Positions 32,902-41,291 of a stretch of 64,000 bases of DNA are shown here, piece by piece. Within the stretch, counting starts at the first letter, position 1, and every line of letters begins with the position of its first letter. The stretch comes from CBDAUN01 sp965214615 (GTDB lineage Bacteria; Pseudomonadota; Gammaproteobacteria; Arenicellales; JAJDZL01), in the NCBI GenBank assembly GCA_965214615.1, contig OZ243952.1, positions 2,480,001 through 2,544,000 of the forward strand, read 5' to 3'. Position numbers and translations under genes: made by a program. Below the pieces are notes generated by a model that was not told where the DNA came from, searched no databases, and worked only from the letters and a program-made list of their open reading frames with translations.

Positions 32902-35034
32902 TCATCGGCGATTGCACGAAAGCAGATATCGGTACAGTTCAAGGGCAAGCCGTTCGCGGTTCCTGTCCAGCCAGTTCAGATCGTACGAGGTCAGTTCGAT
33001 AATCCGGCACGGCTCGTCGGTAATCACGGAGTCCGGCTTGTCGCCATCCATTGCCGCCGGCCAAAGCGCATCCCCGGGACCGAACTGATCCAGCCGCACG
33101 CCCGCCGCATTGTAGGCCGACGCCCGGCCGGAAATGATCAACTGCAGGGTCTCGTGTGCGGATGCGGATTTCGCCAAAGCCTCGCCGGTCTCGCAGCGGC
33201 GCGAATCGAACAGGCTTTGAAGCATGTCCATCAGGCTTTCAAACCGCGATTGGCGCTCCAAGTGGCGTTCCAGGTCGTCAGAGACAAGGTCCAGCAGCGA
33301 ATGCCGGTATTCGTCGGCGGTGTCCGCCTCTTTGCGCCACAAGGCAATCGTGATGTCTTCGCAGCGTTCCAGGGCAAACTCCAAGTCCGGTTCGATCACA
33401 AGCAAATCAAACTCAGCCGGCGGCAGATTTCGCTGCAGTCCCCGCCTTAGCTGCTCCGGCAGCGCGGACAGAGCCAGCAAGACATTGGCCTTGCCAGCCT
33501 TTTGCATAAATCTGCACAGCGCATCTACCGCGGAAAAGTCAAATCCGGAAACATTGCTAAAATCGAGAATCAGGCAATCCGGGCGCAAGGCGCCGTCCAC
33601 GAGCCGTCTCAATCGGTCAATGAGAACCGATACGCTGCCGAAAAATATGTAGCCGTGCAACTCGCAGGCAAGCACCCTCTCGCCTCTGTCAGACAGGATG
33701 GCGCGGTCGGTCACAGGGCGAATCCTGCTGCTTCGGCGATCGCGCATGGTAAATTTCGACTTGACCGCATCTGCGCGGCTAAGGCGCACTGCGAAGAAAA
33801 CCAGAGTAGCCGCCATCCCGATGCCGACACCTTCAAAAAGCCCGAAGACGACAATTATGAAAAAGATCAGCACGATGATTCCATAGTCTGACCAGGGCAT
33901 CCTTGCGCGCGTTCTCACCAAGCCTTGATCCAGCATGCCGACACCTGCAAAGACCAGGATGCCGCCGACCAGCGAAACCGGAATCAGTTCCAGCATCCCG
34001 TCTCCGAAGAACAGGGCGGCGCCGATGACGCCGGCTGCGACAATTCCAGTTATTTGCGTTTGCGCGCCGAGTAGCTTGCTGCGCATCGAGGCGGGCACGA
34101 TCAGGCTTGCCGGCATAGCGCCGCCCACGCCGGCGACCACGCTCGCAAGCCCTGTAGCCTTGAATTCGCGGTTCCAGTCGAGTTCCTGATTGGCGGCGAT
34201 TTCGAGCCCCGCGATATTCATGATGACGCAGATGAGCGAAACGAGCACTACCATCCCTATGGCTGGCATCTGCGCTCCGATCGCAGTCCAATCGATATGC
34301 GCCAGGTCGACAGGCAATATGGACGGCCACAGGCCTTCTTGGGTCGCGCTGGAAAGCAGCAGTCCCGCCGCCCTTGCCTCGCTCCCGGAGATGTCCAGCA
34401 GCGACAAGGCGTAATGGAATGCGACGATCGCCGCCACGCCGCTCACCGGCAGGATGTACGGATTGTTCCAGCGCCTCAGCGCAGCATACAAGGCAATGCC
34501 GTAGACGGTCCCGGGACCCCAGTTCCAAAACACCGAAGAGTCAAATTGGGCACGAATCGCCCGCCAGTCGAAGTCTGCGCCCATCATAGAGAGCGCCGCA
34601 ATGCACACCGCGCCCCCGATTCCGGCAACGAAGCCGGCAGCTACCGGATAGGGGATGAAGCGTACCAGATTGGACAGCCGGAAATGTCCGATCGCCAAGC
34701 AGCACACTGCGACCGCGACCGCTGCCATTATCAATGCGACAACCGTAGTTACAAACAGGGAATGTCCTTCGGCATCCATCGAAAATCCGACTGCCGCCAT
34801 CACTATCACAAGCGCGGGTGACAAGCCGGCAATCGCACCGCGGTAGCCGCTAGAGACGGCGATGATCAGGCAGGCGGCGAAATTGCCGAACAGTATCAGG
34901 CCGATTCCCTGGGTCGAATACCCTGCAAGCGGCCCGGAAAAAATGAGGCTGGCAAAGGCGATTTGAGCGACTAGAAGGCCGAGGCCGGAAGAAATCCCTA
35001 CAAACAGCGCCGCTATGGCTTTTTCAGGAAGCAT
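32902..35034 (-). CDS. SulP-family anion transporter with STAS and cNMP-binding-like domains
   Basis: A 710-residue membrane protein. Residues about 1-430 form the SulP transport core of some 10-14 hydrophobic segments (GFVAGIGGAVCIAALSMMGA, VVAGVGGAMPASLIVPASMR, LVGGILVFAGVGMLDQGLV), for sulfate, bicarbonate or other anions. Residues about 460-570 are a STAS domain (CLILDFSNVSGFDFSAVDAL). The C-terminal part (about 600-705) resembles a cyclic-nucleotide-binding fold (LQLIISGRASAYNAAGVRLD, QFGPGDALWPAAM) but lacks a recognisable phosphate-binding cassette, so it may not bind cAMP. This three-part design is known in some SulP subfamilies. The start is ATG at 35034. The substrate cannot be told. 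Confidence 0.88.
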   Translation of the reverse strand: MLPEKAIAALFVGISSGLGLLVAQIAFASLIFSGPLAGYSTQGIGLILFGNFAACLIIAVSSGYRGAIAGLSPALVIVMAAVGFSMDAEGHSLFVTTVVALIMAAVAVAVCCLAIGHFRLSNLVRFIPYPVAAGFVAGIGGAVCIAALSMMGADFDWRAIRAQFDSSVFWNWGPGTVYGIALYAALRRWNNPYILPVSGVAAIVAFHYALSLLDISGSEARAAGLLLSSATQEGLWPSILPVDLAHIDWTAIGAQMPAIGMVVLVSLICVIMNIAGLEIAANQELDWNREFKATGLASVVAGVGGAMPASLIVPASMRSKLLGAQTQITGIVAAGVIGAALFFGDGMLELIPVSLVGGILVFAGVGMLDQGLVRTRARMPWSDYGIIVLIFFIIVVFGLFEGVGIGMAATLVFFAVRLSRADAVKSKFTMRDRRSSRIRPVTDRAILSDRGERVLACELHGYIFFGSVSVLIDRLRRLVDGALRPDCLILDFSNVSGFDFSAVDALCRFMQKAGKANVLLALSALPEQLRRGLQRNLPPAEFDLLVIEPDLEFALERCEDITIALWRKEADTADEYRHSLLDLVSDDLERHLERQSRFESLMDMLQSLFDSRRCETGEALAKSASAHETLQLIISGRASAYNAAGVRLDQFGPGDALWPAAMDGDKPDSVITDEPCRIIELTSYDLNWLDRNRERLALELYRYLLSCNRR

Positions 35035-35178
35035 ATGTCAATAGTCTATCGGCGATCCATGATTCAGCAGGTGCGCAAAGCACGCGCCGGTCAGCATGCC
35101 GCAAACCATTCTAATGCAAATTGATCGATATTCCTTGCAATGTATCGGCTGACCGGTCAAGTCGCCCAGGCAGCGCCA

Positions 35179-38019
35179 TCAGCTATTGGGGAACAAAGGC
35201 AAGCCGCTCTTAAACTCTTCGTTGCTGCGAACAATCTCGCCGCCGAATACCGATTCAGTCTGCGGCACTTCGAAATGTTCGCCGTACGCCTCTACCGCGA
35301 ATCGCGAAACCAGATTGGTGTGAAAGATGTCGCGCACAAACTCGACGAACGACGCGTGTTCCAGATCGTTGACAGCCTGAGCGAACCTTTCGTGTTCGTC
35401 AAACTCGAAATCACGGTTGTCAATCGCCCGCCAGTATCGTTCCGTACGCTCCCTGAGCGTTTGATCACGCTCAAGAATTCGACTGACAAAACCCGCCTGA
35501 TGCTGCTTGAATTCCTGCTCCGGCATGCGTTCCACCGACTCGTGAAAGGTAAATAGGAACTCTGCCACGGCAGCATGCAGATGTTCGGGCTCGGCATCCG
35601 GAGACTGAATCACGAAAATCAGCCCGGGCACATCCAGAATTCGCATATTCGAGGCATAGACCACGTAGCCGAGCTGCTGGCGCGTTCTAAGTTCGGAGAA
35701 AAACGGCGAGCGGATAATCTGAGACAGCAGCGCGTACTTCGCCCTGTCCGGCATCGAGCTTCCGGCGCCTTGAAAATAGACAGCGACAGCCGTGTCCTCG
35801 TGCTCGACCGGCAATCGCTTGACAAACGGCCCGGCACGCGGAAGCATCACAACCTGCGATTTGCTCACATCGATGCTCCGCAGGGAATCTGCCAGTGCAT
35901 TTTCAACCAGCGCTCCCCTGCCGATGGAATCCTGCTCGGAAATGTTGCCGTGGGAAACTGCAACAATCTGTATCCGGTCAAAGAACTCGTCAGCAAACAG
36001 CTTCAAATCATCCAGAGTAATGCTCCTGAGCGCCTGCAAGGATTCCTCGTCGGTCCAGTAGGGACTCAGCAGAATTTCGTGAACTTCGGAAATTGCCAGG
36101 CTCGACGCGCTGTCCATGGCGAAGTTTTCGATCTCCCGTATCGCTTCAATGCGATGCCGCTCGAACTTTGCCTGGTCAAATTCGGGATTGCCGAGCACAT
36201 CAAGCACGCGCTGAAGCAAGGCTTCCTGATTGTCGCTGTATCCGGATAACTTGACGGATATGCCGCGTGAATGCGGATAGAGCTCGTAGCCCAGACCGGC
36301 CAGCAAGGCAGGATAGGCGAACTCGTTCAACTGGTCATTGAGCAAGTCCGTAAACAGCGACAGAAGGACCGAATGTGTCGCATCGCGCCTGCCGGCAGGC
36401 GAGCGGATACTGAAGTAGAAGTTTGCGCGCGGCACGTCAAACGACGTGTCGGTCTGATGCCAGAGCCTGAATCCGTCGCTCGAGCGTACGAGTTTTGGAA
36501 GTGACGGCTCGGTCGCATCGATCAGATCGAACTGCTCCGGAATGAACCGGTTCGGCTCCGGCAATTGCATCGCGATGTCGGCGTCGGAGGACCGCCACTT
36601 GGCGGCAACGGAATCGGATACGTCAGAAAGCGAATACTGCGCCTCGATGATCGGGGAAACCGAGTCCGTCTCCACATCCGGAGAGGTAATGATGTAAAGC
36701 GCGTTGTCTGCAGTCAGCTTCGCCAGCAGGCGCTCTATGAGTTCAGGAGCATATTCCTCTTGCACATACAGCGCCCGCAAGATCCTGTCCACCGGGTAGT
36801 TGGGCATAATGTCGGCCAAAAAGGTGGCATATTGTCGCGGGTGCGACGGCTCTAGGAATCTAAAGTCAAATTCTGCGAGCGCTTTCTGTTCGTCAAAGCG
36901 CCACCTTTGTATTTCATTGCGGCGCGCCAAGTGGATGTATTCGAAAACGCTGTCCACAACCGCTTCCCAATCAGACAAGCCGGAATCGGTCAGGTGAATG
37001 ACGATGTTGTAGGTCGCGCTGCCGTACGAACTTAGTCCTCTCGAGGCATACAATCCCAGTGCCAGGCCGCGACCCTTTAAATGGGAAAGCAGGCTGCCCC
37101 GGCCCTCGTGGCCGATCAGATTCGAAATATAGTCGTCCGGCTGCTCGCGCCAGTAGGGCTTGAGGTCGAAAATCGGGAAAATGATGCGCAGCGTCGGATC
37201 ATTTTCTTCGGTCTTGACTTTCAATATCGCTGGAAGCGTCTCGGGTTCGAACATCGGTTCGTCGGTTTGCGGCTTGACCGCATCACTGTCTTTTACGTCT
37301 GAAAAATACTTCGTCGCCCATTGCTGGAGTTCATCCAGCGATTGCGGGCCGATGAGCACCAGGCTCATAAGGTTCGCGCTGTAATACTCATTGAAAAAGT
37401 TTCTTAGATCCTGCGTTACATCGCCGCTCAGCGACTCGCGGTTGCCTGCGATGAATTTTGATGCCGGATGTTCCGGATTGAACAGCGTTTTCATCGCCGA
37501 CCAGCGCATTCCGGAATCGCTCTGCTTGCGTATGACGAATTCAGCGTGAACGGCCTCGCGCTCGCGCTCTACGAACTCCTTTGACAGCAGAGGGTCGATG
37601 AAAAACCGCGCAAACCGGTCAAGAACCTGCTCAAACGCCTGAGGATCAACTGTGAAGTTGTAGTTGGTACGCTCAATCGAGGTATAGGCATTGGAATCTC
37701 CGCCGTTCTTATTGACCACTGCGCGATACTCGTCAACGACGGGATACCTCTCGGTACCGATGAACAGCATGTGTTCGAGAAAATGGGCGATTCCAGGTCG
37801 GTGCTCGTAATCGTCGCCGCCGCCGATCTGAACACTGAGCGATGCTGCCGCCACATCGGACTGGGTGTCGGAGATGACCAGTACGTTCATTCGATTTTCC
37901 AGAGCGAACGCGCGATACTCGCGATGGTCATTGGGGCTCTTTATTATGTCGGCATGTGCCGACATGCCGAGGAAGAAGACAAGAACCAGAATGAAGGAAT
38001 TACGGACTATTGATCGCAT
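35179..38019 (-). CDS. Pitrilysin/insulysin-type M16 zinc metalloprotease
   Basis: A 946-residue periplasmic-type M16 protease, about the size of E. coli pitrilysin (PtrA), which degrades small peptides. A Sec signal peptide (RSIVRNSFILVLVFFLGMSA) precedes KSPNDHREYRAFALENRMNV. The inverted zinc motif is HFLEHMLFIGTERYP, with the third ligand region in EFVEREREAVHAEF. Four M16 domains are suggested by length; the C-terminal half holds RTRQQLGYVVYASNMRI, as in the family. The ATG at 38019 was taken because it gives the signal peptide; an extension to 38097 adds 26 unrelated residues. Confidence 0.93.
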   Translation of the reverse strand: MRSIVRNSFILVLVFFLGMSAHADIIKSPNDHREYRAFALENRMNVLVISDTQSDVAAASLSVQIGGGDDYEHRPGIAHFLEHMLFIGTERYPVVDEYRAVVNKNGGDSNAYTSIERTNYNFTVDPQAFEQVLDRFARFFIDPLLSKEFVEREREAVHAEFVIRKQSDSGMRWSAMKTLFNPEHPASKFIAGNRESLSGDVTQDLRNFFNEYYSANLMSLVLIGPQSLDELQQWATKYFSDVKDSDAVKPQTDEPMFEPETLPAILKVKTEENDPTLRIIFPIFDLKPYWREQPDDYISNLIGHEGRGSLLSHLKGRGLALGLYASRGLSSYGSATYNIVIHLTDSGLSDWEAVVDSVFEYIHLARRNEIQRWRFDEQKALAEFDFRFLEPSHPRQYATFLADIMPNYPVDRILRALYVQEEYAPELIERLLAKLTADNALYIITSPDVETDSVSPIIEAQYSLSDVSDSVAAKWRSSDADIAMQLPEPNRFIPEQFDLIDATEPSLPKLVRSSDGFRLWHQTDTSFDVPRANFYFSIRSPAGRRDATHSVLLSLFTDLLNDQLNEFAYPALLAGLGYELYPHSRGISVKLSGYSDNQEALLQRVLDVLGNPEFDQAKFERHRIEAIREIENFAMDSASSLAISEVHEILLSPYWTDEESLQALRSITLDDLKLFADEFFDRIQIVAVSHGNISEQDSIGRGALVENALADSLRSIDVSKSQVVMLPRAGPFVKRLPVEHEDTAVAVYFQGAGSSMPDRAKYALLSQIIRSPFFSELRTRQQLGYVVYASNMRILDVPGLIFVIQSPDAEPEHLHAAVAEFLFTFHESVERMPEQEFKQHQAGFVSRILERDQTLRERTERYWRAIDNRDFEFDEHERFAQAVNDLEHASFVEFVRDIFHTNLVSRFAVEAYGEHFEVPQTESVFGGEIVRSNEEFKSGLPLFPNS

Positions 38020-38403
38020 GCGCGCTGCATCACCTTGACGGAAAACTACGGATTGAAGAATTAGACACCGGGGCCAATCGATAGTTCTTGCTAACAAGTG
38101 AATAGGATCTTATTACTCATGCTGAAGCACGAGTCGATAAGAACCTATTCATTAGAAGTCGGAATATCGGAATGCTCTTGGTTGAATTGGAATCAACATG
38201 AAAGTAAGGTCGGCGTGCCGCTAACGGAAAAACGATCAACCAAGATAAAATTTCATTCCTTTTGCCAGGGATCAGTCGCAAATCGTGACGCACCGGCAGC
38301 AAGTACAGGATGGTCAATTCGAGAAAATTACGTTTCCCACCACGATTGACGCCCGTGACTCATGAATTATGCAAAGAAACCTGCCATCGAGGTTTCAAGG
38401 GCA
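38020..38403. other. Gene-free region with a long hairpin
   Basis: 384 bp between the M16 protease start and the small polyproline gene. It contains the 53-base hairpin listed separately (38099-38151) and otherwise no coding frame of interest. The region should include the protease promoter. Confidence 0.4.
38099..38151. repeat. 53-base near-perfect hairpin
   Basis: TGAATAGGATCTTAT at 38099-38113 pairs with ATAAGAACCTATTCA at 38137-38151 with one mismatch. The stem continues inside with ACTC/GAGT and TGCT/AGCA around a GA loop. Outside, CTAA and TTAG can pair after a 4-base bulge. No T-run follows on either strand, so it is not a standard terminator. It could be a mobile-repeat unit, a processing site or a recombination-site relic. 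Confidence 0.7.
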
Positions 38404-38550
38404 TTACTTTTTTGCGCTCGAATCCTGTGGTCGAGTAACGGCACTTTTCATATTGGGCGGAGGGGGCGGAGGGGGCAAATTGGATGTCGACTTCGATTGA
38501 TAACCGCGATAAAGCTTCTGCTTTGTGCGCCTTGGATTTTCAGACTTCAT
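38404..38550 (-). CDS. 48-residue polyproline microprotein coupled to the DUF6338 gene
   Basis: A small frame of 48 codons whose ATG overlaps the stop of the DUF6338 gene by 4 bp (ATGA), a strong sign of translational coupling. The product is basic at its N-terminus (MKSENPRRTKQKLYRGYQSK), then carries a run of seven prolines from CCN codons, and ends in a charged tail (RPQDSSAKK). It has no signal peptide or membrane segment. I recall short proteins with a basic GYQ motif and a Pro-rich stretch beside other DUF6338 genes, which would make this a conserved partner, but I cannot confirm that here. It might act as an SH3-like or membrane-protein ligand. Confidence 0.6.
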   Translation of the reverse strand: MKSENPRRTKQKLYRGYQSKSTSNLPPPPPPPNMKSAVTRPQDSSAKK

Positions 38551-39170
38551 GACTTGGCTCCTTCTTGTGTGACTTCACTCGGCCAAAATTCTACCGTCTT
38601 TACCTGTCCAGTTGCAAATAAAATTCCTTCTGCGCCTGTTTCTTTCCATTCTGCGGTTCGCGAATCAAATTTGGCCACCTTCTCAAGATAGATGTCCCTT
38701 TCTGACGGATCTGATGAAATAAATGCATCCGAACCTATAAATCCCGCTACCTCCGAGCCATCTACCAAGGTAACCAGAACCCACTGATCTCCTACATTGC
38801 TAAATTTCCAATCCCAAGCGGTTGGTATCGGGTGAACAGGGTTTAAGGGGGTCTTGAGAAAAAATTCAGGAGCGCGCCCCCACAAAGCTGCCAGAAATAC
38901 TCCAATGATGGCGGGGATTACAAACAGCCAACCAATCCATATCCAAGAACTTAGATTTGACAGGCCCAATTTTGGTTGATAATCAACGAGCGGAAGAGTC
39001 AGTGCGAGGTAAATGGCCGACACAATAAGATAAGAAAGAAATCTTTCCGACGGTGGAGGCAAACGTCCAGTCGTTAACTGTGACCGAACAAAAATTATCA
39101 TCGCTCCCGGTACAAAGAATACCAAGTAAACAGCTGGGGCTGTGCTCGCTATGGTGGGCATGTCTGACAT
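38547..39170 (-). CDS. DUF6338 family membrane protein
   Basis: A 207-residue protein of unknown function. It has three predicted transmembrane segments (APAVYLVFFVPGAMIIFV, FLSYLIVSAIYLALTLPLV, SSWIWIGWLFVIPAIIGVFL) followed by a soluble C-terminal domain of about 95 residues (PTAWDWKFSNVGDQWVLVTL, DGSEVAGFIGSDAFISS, RDIYLEKV). This arrangement and the PTAWDW...WVLVTLxDG pattern match the DUF6338 family. It sits next to tRNA-Glu, 266 bp away, and is followed by an overlapping 48-residue gene. Some DUF6338 proteins occur in accessory regions; no function is established to my knowledge. Confidence 0.75.
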   Translation of the reverse strand: MSDMPTIASTAPAVYLVFFVPGAMIIFVRSQLTTGRLPPPSERFLSYLIVSAIYLALTLPLVDYQPKLGLSNLSSWIWIGWLFVIPAIIGVFLAALWGRAPEFFLKTPLNPVHPIPTAWDWKFSNVGDQWVLVTLVDGSEVAGFIGSDAFISSDPSERDIYLEKVAKFDSRTAEWKETGAEGILFATGQVKTVEFWPSEVTQEGAKS

Positions 39171-39436
39171 TTATTTAACTCCACAATCAAATCAATTCCG
39201 CATACGGGATCATCTGGGTGAAGATGGCCTCTGATCCATATCCAAATTCCACTTACACAGAACAATTCCCGATCTGCAATGGTGTGAAAATATTCTCGAA
39301 CCTAATGAGCTCAAACCAGTAATTTCCGAAACCAGCGAAGATCGTGTTACTTAGCACATACGACAATCGAGACTGTCTCCAAAGCGTACAAAAGAATCGC
39401 ACCTGGCTCATTGGCAAAAGGTGCGAATACTATGAT

Positions 39437-39514
39437 TGGCGTCCCCAGGGGGATTCGAACCCCCGTCGCCAGCGTGAAAGGCTGGTGTCCTGGACCTGGC
39501 TAGACGATGGGGAC
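39437..39514 (-). tRNA. tRNA-Glu (anticodon TTC)
   Basis: On the minus strand the sequence folds into a full cloverleaf. The acceptor arm GTCCCCA pairs perfectly with TGGGGAC. The anticodon stem CCAGC/GCTGG encloses the loop CTTTCAC with anticodon TTC. The T arm is GGGGG-TTCGAAT-CCCCC. The discriminator base is G and CCA is encoded. Close to the E. coli tRNA-Glu sequence. Confidence 0.97.
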
Positions 39515-40153
39515 GTCTATTGCAAAGAGCAACGCATTTTACTGTATTTCAAATCGAATTTGCGGAAAATTATTTGCAAACGAGATGTCCTAGAAAACTG
39601 CGACCAAAGCAATGGAGAAAGAAGCAAACATTGATGGCTGGCGTTGACCGACAGCACGAAGCCTGCAATGGCATCTTCTACGAGAATGAGTTTCGCGTCA
39701 TCGCCATTATCATTTCGAATTAGAATGATTTCGTTGCCGCACCATGCCAAATTTCTCGAGAAAGTTGCGTTGAAGCGTTAAAATGGGAATCAGGAAGGGT
39801 TGAATTGGCTTATTGAAATCTCCTGCGTAGTCCACTCGATTCGAACGGTGATTCTACTGAAATTCGGTCGGTCGGGCATCCGTTCGATACTCCGAATTTC
39901 TTGCTACGAAAATTCACTTGAACTCTTTCAAATTGAACTGCGTTCAAATTTCTGCCTGCAGAATCCAGGCAAAAGCGCATCGAAAAATGTTAGTTGGCAT
40001 TGCTTATTTTGAAGCAGGAGGTTGTCGTACGCTATAAGCAAGCCACACGGCAACTGTCAGGCACATAAGAATCGAAAATTGGGGACCGAAGCGCAGCTCC
40101 AGTTTTCCACCATTGGCGAGAATCGATCAAGTTGACACTTCACGGAGGATCTT
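39515..40153. other. 639-bp region with no recognised gene
   Basis: Only short frames without family resemblance lie between tRNA-Glu and the methyltransferase gene. The stretch is AT-richer than its surroundings. It contains the tRNA promoter and the upstream region of the methyltransferase; no repeat or integrase fragment was found. Confidence 0.5.
39536..39541 (-). promoter_or_regulatory. Putative -10 box of tRNA-Glu
   Basis: TAAAAT on the minus strand lies 22 bp before the 5' end of the tRNA and is followed by a GC-containing stretch (GCGTTGC), as is common at stable-RNA promoters. The -35 region is not convincing. Confidence 0.35.
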
Positions 40154-40984
40154 ATGACAACATCTGGACGAACATACACCATGGGTCGAAGCGAACATGA
40201 AACGCTACGACTGATCAACCAGGCCCGGCTTTACGAAAACATCACTATTCGATTCTTTAACGCGGCAGGGATCGGCAACGGCATGAAAGTACTCGACATC
40301 GGGTCGGGTGCCGGAGATGTCGCAATGGCTGCAGCCGCACTTGTCGGCAGAGACGGCCACGTAGTTGGCGTCGATATGAATCCCGACATATTGAACAGTG
40401 CACAAGCAAGAGTCGAATCGAGCGGTTATTCAAACATTGAGTTTCGCGCCGGAAATATTGACGAAATCAAACTCGAAGATGACTTCGATGCAGTCGTCGG
40501 CCGTCTGGTGCTTATGTACCTCAAACAGCCTGAGGCAACCTTGAAACATGTGGCAAGCTGTGTGAAGCCGGGCGGCATAGTCGCTTTTCAGGAGGCGGAA
40601 CTGGAAATCTACCGGTCAATGAAGCATGAGGACACTCCCGTTGCGAACCAGTTGATAGACTGGTGCCTTGCGGTGTTCCAGGGTACTGGCGCAAATATCG
40701 GAATGGGCTTCGACACTCATCAGACATTTGTCAATGCAGGGCTGCCAGCGCCTGAACTGCATTTCGAAGCGCCTATGGGGTGCTCGGAATCCTGGATCGG
40801 AATTGACTATATCGCAGCAGGTTTCAAAAGTTTGCTACCGGCTATCGTCAACTTGAACATAGCGACCGCTGAACAGATTGATGTCGATACCCTGGCAGAT
40901 CGGCTGCGGGCGGAAATTGCTGCAAGCAAGCGGCCGCTGATTCTGCCTCCGCATGTGCTGGCTCACACGGCATTGCCAAATTGA
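40154..40984 (+). CDS. Class I SAM-dependent methyltransferase
   Basis: A 276-residue Rossmann-fold methyltransferase. SAM-binding motif I is KVLDIGSGAGDVAMAAAALV, motif II is VVGVDMNPDILNSA, and further motifs are NIEFRAGNIDEIKLEDDFDA and VASCVKPGGIVAFQEAE. The overall pattern resembles the UbiE/Methyltransf_11-25 families that act on small molecules or quinones. The true UbiE is normally longer conserved at its ends, so I do not assign it. The gene stands alone; a GGAGG-like element (ACGGAGGATC) precedes the ATG. Confidence 0.88.
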   Translation: MTTSGRTYTMGRSEHETLRLINQARLYENITIRFFNAAGIGNGMKVLDIGSGAGDVAMAAAALVGRDGHVVGVDMNPDILNSAQARVESSGYSNIEFRAGNIDEIKLEDDFDAVVGRLVLMYLKQPEATLKHVASCVKPGGIVAFQEAELEIYRSMKHEDTPVANQLIDWCLAVFQGTGANIGMGFDTHQTFVNAGLPAPELHFEAPMGCSESWIGIDYIAAGFKSLLPAIVNLNIATAEQIDVDTLADRLRAEIAASKRPLILPPHVLAHTALPN

Positions 40985-41291
40985 GCATAAATTGCCCGAA
41001 AATCGGAACTGTCGCTTAGATTGACCGGTCGCGGTGCCTATGATCCTATCGATTGCCTGCATCCAGAAAATCGTATGAAGTTAATCCGGATCATTTGATC
41101 TCCATTGCAGGGCAATTTGCGCTGATGCATACTTCACAAATGCAGGCGAAACTCACATTCAAGAATCGATCGACGTTGCAAACGGCCGCGACAGCCGAAG
41201 TCGGGCACACCAATTCCTTTAATATTGCGGCGAAAAAGACCGAATCGTACTGACGCCGCTTCGACCTGACCGCGCAGACCCGCCGCAAGCG
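40985..41291. other. Intergenic region, methyltransferase to Rpn nuclease
   Basis: 307 bp between convergent genes. I see no gene and no clear terminator hairpin with a T-run. Confidence 0.4.

Noticed and set aside
38081..38160. Possible integron attC site at the long hairpin
   Set aside because: CTAACAA on the left is suggestive, but the required GTT of the right core is absent, and there is no integron integrase or array of cassettes.
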